From: an uncultured Neomegalonema sp.
Lineage (GTDB): Bacteria; Pseudomonadota; Alphaproteobacteria; Rhodobacterales; Rhodobacteraceae
Length of the DNA stretch: 55,304 nt
Assembly: GCA_937990185.1 (NCBI GenBank)
Contig: CALKBI010000018.1
Location: 1 to 55,304 of the forward strand
Direction of reading: 5' to 3'
Within the stretch, counting starts at the first letter, position 1. Each line of letters begins with the position of its first letter. Made by a program: the position numbers and the translations under genes. Of the stretch, positions 52,882 through 55,304 are shown one piece after another. The notes beneath the pieces were generated by a model that had not been told where the DNA came from, made no database searches, and was given only the letters and a program-made list of their open reading frames with translations.

Positions 52882-53107
52882 CAACTCTAAAGCGTTCAAA
52901 AAAAACAGACCCAAATTTCATAAAATGAAATGCCATAAAGGCTGGGATATTCTGACGATCCGATATCGCAGAGATAACAAGAGAACGCGTACAGCGATGG
53001 ACGAACTTAAATTTTGTATGCGAAAGCATTAAAATAAATAATTTAGAGCATTTTCAGCGATCTAAGATCACAGAAAAGCTCTTATCAACCGCTTCGGGGA
53101 GGTCGCG

Positions 53108-53695
53108 TTGGTTAGGACTATTCATGCCATTGAGAGCTTGAGTATATGGGTCGGTCGCGCCTTCGGCTGGTGCATCATGATCTTGACGCTCTCAGTCTCT
53201 TACGAAGTGTTCGTGCGTTATGTCTTAAATGCTCCAACTGTCTGGGCCTTCGATATGATGGTTCAAATGTATGGCGCGTTATTTCTAATGGCGGGACCAT
53301 ACGCACTCGCGCAAGATGCTCACGTTCGAGGCGATGTCGTCTATCGGTTACTGCCTGTCAGATGGCAGGCCCGCATCGACTTTACGCTCTACCTCATCTT
53401 CTTTTTCCCCGGCATGTTGGCCCTCTTCTGGTTCGGTTGGGAAATCGCCGCAGATTCTTGGCGCTATGAAGAGGTCAGCTGGAACAGCCCCGCGCGCATT
53501 CAGATTTATTTCTTTAAAACCCTCATCCCGATTGCTGGTTTCCTTCTAATTTTACAGGGCGTGGCCGAGTGCCTGCGATGTTGGAAAGCCATGAAAGAAG
53601 GGGTGTGGCTTGAACGCCTTGAAGACGTCAAAGAGACTGAGGATCAACTAATGGAAATGGCTATGGCCGAGCAAGCTAAGCGGGGGCAAGTCTAA
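53108..53695 (+). CDS. dctQ: TRAP transporter small permease
   Basis: This 195-residue protein has four membrane helices with the DctQ pattern (LSVSYEVFVRYVLNAPTVWAFDMMVQMYGALFLMAGPYALAQDAHVRGDVVY). The TTG start at 53108 is supported by a GGGGAGG site 5 nt before it and no nearby ATG in frame before the first helix. The stop overlaps the start of the large permease (TAATG). Confidence 0.9.
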   Translation: MVRTIHAIESLSIWVGRAFGWCIMILTLSVSYEVFVRYVLNAPTVWAFDMMVQMYGALFLMAGPYALAQDAHVRGDVVYRLLPVRWQARIDFTLYLIFFFPGMLALFWFGWEIAADSWRYEEVSWNSPARIQIYFFKTLIPIAGFLLILQGVAECLRCWKAMKEGVWLERLEDVKETEDQLMEMAMAEQAKRGQV

Positions 53696-55062
53696 TGACC
53701 AATCCCGAAGTCGCCATTGTCATGCTTTCGCTGTTCATCGTGCTCGTGTTGCTCGGGTTTCCCGTGGCATTCACGCTGCTCGCGATGGGCGTCGCTTTTG
53801 GTTATTTCGCCTATTACGACTCTGACTATATCGAGACGTTTGGCGATCTATTCGACAACCAGATCTTCTACCTCCTGAACCAGAACACCTATTCGGTGAT
53901 GGAGAACGACACGCTGGTTGCAATCCCTCTGTTCCTGTTCATGGGTTACGTCGTCGAGCGCGCCAGTATTGTGGATCGCCTGTTTAGTTCCTTACAACTC
54001 GCAGCACGCAACCTGCCCGGTTCGATGGCAATTGCTGCGCTAATCACATGCGCGGTCTTTTCAACGGCATCCGGTATCGTGGGGGCGGTCGTCACGCTAA
54101 TGGGCTTGCTGGCGTTCCCGGCGATGGCGAATGCGAACTACAATAAGTCGTTTGCATCCGGCGTGATTTGCGCGGGCGGAACGCTTGGTATTCTGATCCC
54201 GCCGTCGATCATGCTGATCGTCTATGCCGCGATTGCCGAGCTATCCCCACTGCGGCTCTACGCCGCCGCCGTGTTTCCCGGCCTGATGCTGGCAGGGTGC
54301 TACATTCTCTACGTTATTGCGCGCGTGACCGTTAATCCGTCGATTGCGCCGAAACCTGCGCCCGATCCCAGCATTTCACGTGGTTACATTTACTGGTCGC
54401 TGATCACATCCTTTGTGCCGTTGGCCGTTCTCATCATGTTAGTTCTTGGATCAATCCTCGGCGGTTTGGCGACCCCCGCAGAAGCCGCCGCGATGGGTGC
54501 GCTGGGTGGATTGGTTCTCGCCGTCCTTTATCGCTCTCTCACATGGACGAAGGTAAAAGAGTCGGTCTTCCTAACTGCTAAAGCCACAGCGATGGTATGC
54601 TGGATGTTTGTCGGATCCTGGACCTTTGCGTCCGTCTTTTCGTATCTCGGCGGGCATGACGTGATTGAGCACTGGTTCCTGTCGATGAACCTCTCCACCA
54701 TCCAGTTCCTAATCCTGTGTCAGCTCATCATCTTCCTGCTCGGCTGGCCGTTGGAGTGGTCGGAGATCTTGATCATCTTCGTCCCGATCTTCCTACCGAT
54801 GCTCGATACGTTTGGCGTGAACCCATACTTCTTTGCGATGCTGGTGGCGCTGAACCTTCAAACCTCGTTCCTAACCCCCCCGATGGCGATGTCCGCCTAT
54901 TACCTAAAAGGGGTGCTTAAGGACCAGATCGAGCTGGTCCAGATCTTCAAGGGGATCATGCCGTACCTCGCCATCGTGATTTTCTGCATGGTGATGATGT
55001 ACATCTTCCCCGGGATCGCACTTTGGTTCCCGGACTATCTCTTCGGTAAGTACGTCGCATGA
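53695..55062 (+). CDS. dctM: TRAP transporter large permease
   Basis: This 455-residue protein has about twelve membrane helices. DctM features include LVAIPLFLFMGYVVERASIVDRLF, STASGIVGAVVTLMGLLAFPAM, GTLGILIPPSIMLIVYAAIAELS and LATPAEAAAMGALG. It is the ion-coupled carrier subunit. The start overlaps the dctQ stop and the end overlaps the amidase start (ATGA). Confidence 0.93.
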   Translation: MTNPEVAIVMLSLFIVLVLLGFPVAFTLLAMGVAFGYFAYYDSDYIETFGDLFDNQIFYLLNQNTYSVMENDTLVAIPLFLFMGYVVERASIVDRLFSSLQLAARNLPGSMAIAALITCAVFSTASGIVGAVVTLMGLLAFPAMANANYNKSFASGVICAGGTLGILIPPSIMLIVYAAIAELSPLRLYAAAVFPGLMLAGCYILYVIARVTVNPSIAPKPAPDPSISRGYIYWSLITSFVPLAVLIMLVLGSILGGLATPAEAAAMGALGGLVLAVLYRSLTWTKVKESVFLTAKATAMVCWMFVGSWTFASVFSYLGGHDVIEHWFLSMNLSTIQFLILCQLIIFLLGWPLEWSEILIIFVPIFLPMLDTFGVNPYFFAMLVALNLQTSFLTPPMAMSAYYLKGVLKDQIELVQIFKGIMPYLAIVIFCMVMMYIFPGIALWFPDYLFGKYVA

Positions 55063-55304
55063 CGCTTGCCTCGTTGTCCGCAACCGAGGCCGCGACGCAA
55101 ATTCGTGCGGGCCAGATTTTGTCGGTTGATCTGACGAAAGCCTGTCTCGCGCGGATCGAAGAAACAGACGGAAAAATCGGCGCGTGGGCATTTCTCGACG
55201 AAGAAAAAGTCCTCGCGCAAGCCGAGGCAATGGATGACCTGCGCCGTCGTGGCCGCCCCGTTGGCACGCTGCATGGTGTTCCGGTCGGGGTTAAAGACAT
55301 CTTT
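55059..55304 (+). CDS. Amidase-signature enzyme, 3'-truncated by window edge
   Basis: The first 82 residues are visible. RRRGRPVGTLHGVPVGVKDIF contains the amidase-signature lysine (VKD) that starts the Ser-Ser-Lys triad; the glycine/serine-rich signature lies beyond the edge. Overlap with dctM (ATGA) puts it in the TRAP operon, so the imported compound is probably an amide or is processed to one. The substrate cannot be given from this fragment. Confidence 0.87.
   Translation, partial: MTLASLSATEAATQIRAGQILSVDLTKACLARIEETDGKIGAWAFLDEEKVLAQAEAMDDLRRRGRPVGTLHGVPVGVKDIF

Noticed and set aside
1..55304. tRNA, rRNA, CRISPR arrays, prophage or insertion sequences
   Set aside because: Looked for T-loop signatures, regularly spaced repeats, transposase or integrase motifs and found none that hold up.

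Overview
The window reads as one contiguous stretch of chromosome from a marine alphaproteobacterium, most like the Rhodobacterales (roseobacter-type) lineage. The basis is gene content: a trimethylamine N-oxide (TMAO)/methylamine cluster, a DMSP lyase of the DddP type, the tatABC-DUF815 and Ppx-RlmE neighbourhoods, an RNase E with an insertion in its S1 domain, and TRAP transport genes. No rRNA, tRNA, CRISPR array, phage or insertion sequence was recognised. The lineage call is inference from gene content, not from a marker-gene tree.

Layout. 1-1014: the 3' part of an ammonium transporter and a small membrane protein, closed by a bidirectional terminator. 1115-14112 (minus strand): an 11-gene run gmaS-mgsA-mgsB-mgsC-orf137-orf197-DUF1330-tmoX-tmoV-tmoW-tdm. 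It covers TMAO uptake, TMAO to dimethylamine, and monomethylamine to N-methylglutamate. A divergent GntR/FCD regulator follows (14279-14962). 15010-19479: an amidotransferase, two small membrane proteins, cytochrome c', cytochrome b561, a lytic transglycosylase and a Tat-exported YHS protein. 19590-20924: dddP. 21428-25688: an alpha/beta hydrolase-OsmC fusion converging on an aminotransferase/methyltransferase/quinone oxidoreductase operon. 25811-29004: parE coupled to an FAD monooxygenase. 29121-32648: one-carbon (folate) genes, with a classical metF behind a strong palindromic operator and a divergent MetF-like/pterin-methyltransferase set. 32715-38371: ppx, rlmE, an orphan ABC ATPase, tatABC and a DUF815 ATPase. 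38419-46267: PBP1A, an amidase and RNase E with a long leader. 46322-49982: preT-preA and an EamA transporter. 50138-51225: a PIN-like/DUF433 toxin-antitoxin pair. 51711-55304: a TRAP transporter followed by the start of an amidase.

How it fits together. TmoXVW imports TMAO; Tdm demethylates it to dimethylamine plus a formaldehyde-level carbon. GmaS and MgsABC capture monomethylamine as gamma-glutamylmethylamide and then N-methylglutamate. The folate genes can take one-carbon units towards methyl-THF, and Amt handles ammonium. DddP adds cleavage of the sulfur osmolyte DMSP. Not in the window: trimethylamine monooxygenase, the known dimethylamine monooxygenase subunits and N-methylglutamate dehydrogenase. 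The dimethylamine-to-methylamine step therefore has no recognised enzyme here, and three small uncharacterised genes lie exactly between the two pathway halves. They are the best candidates in this window for something undescribed, although ordinary accessory roles remain more likely.
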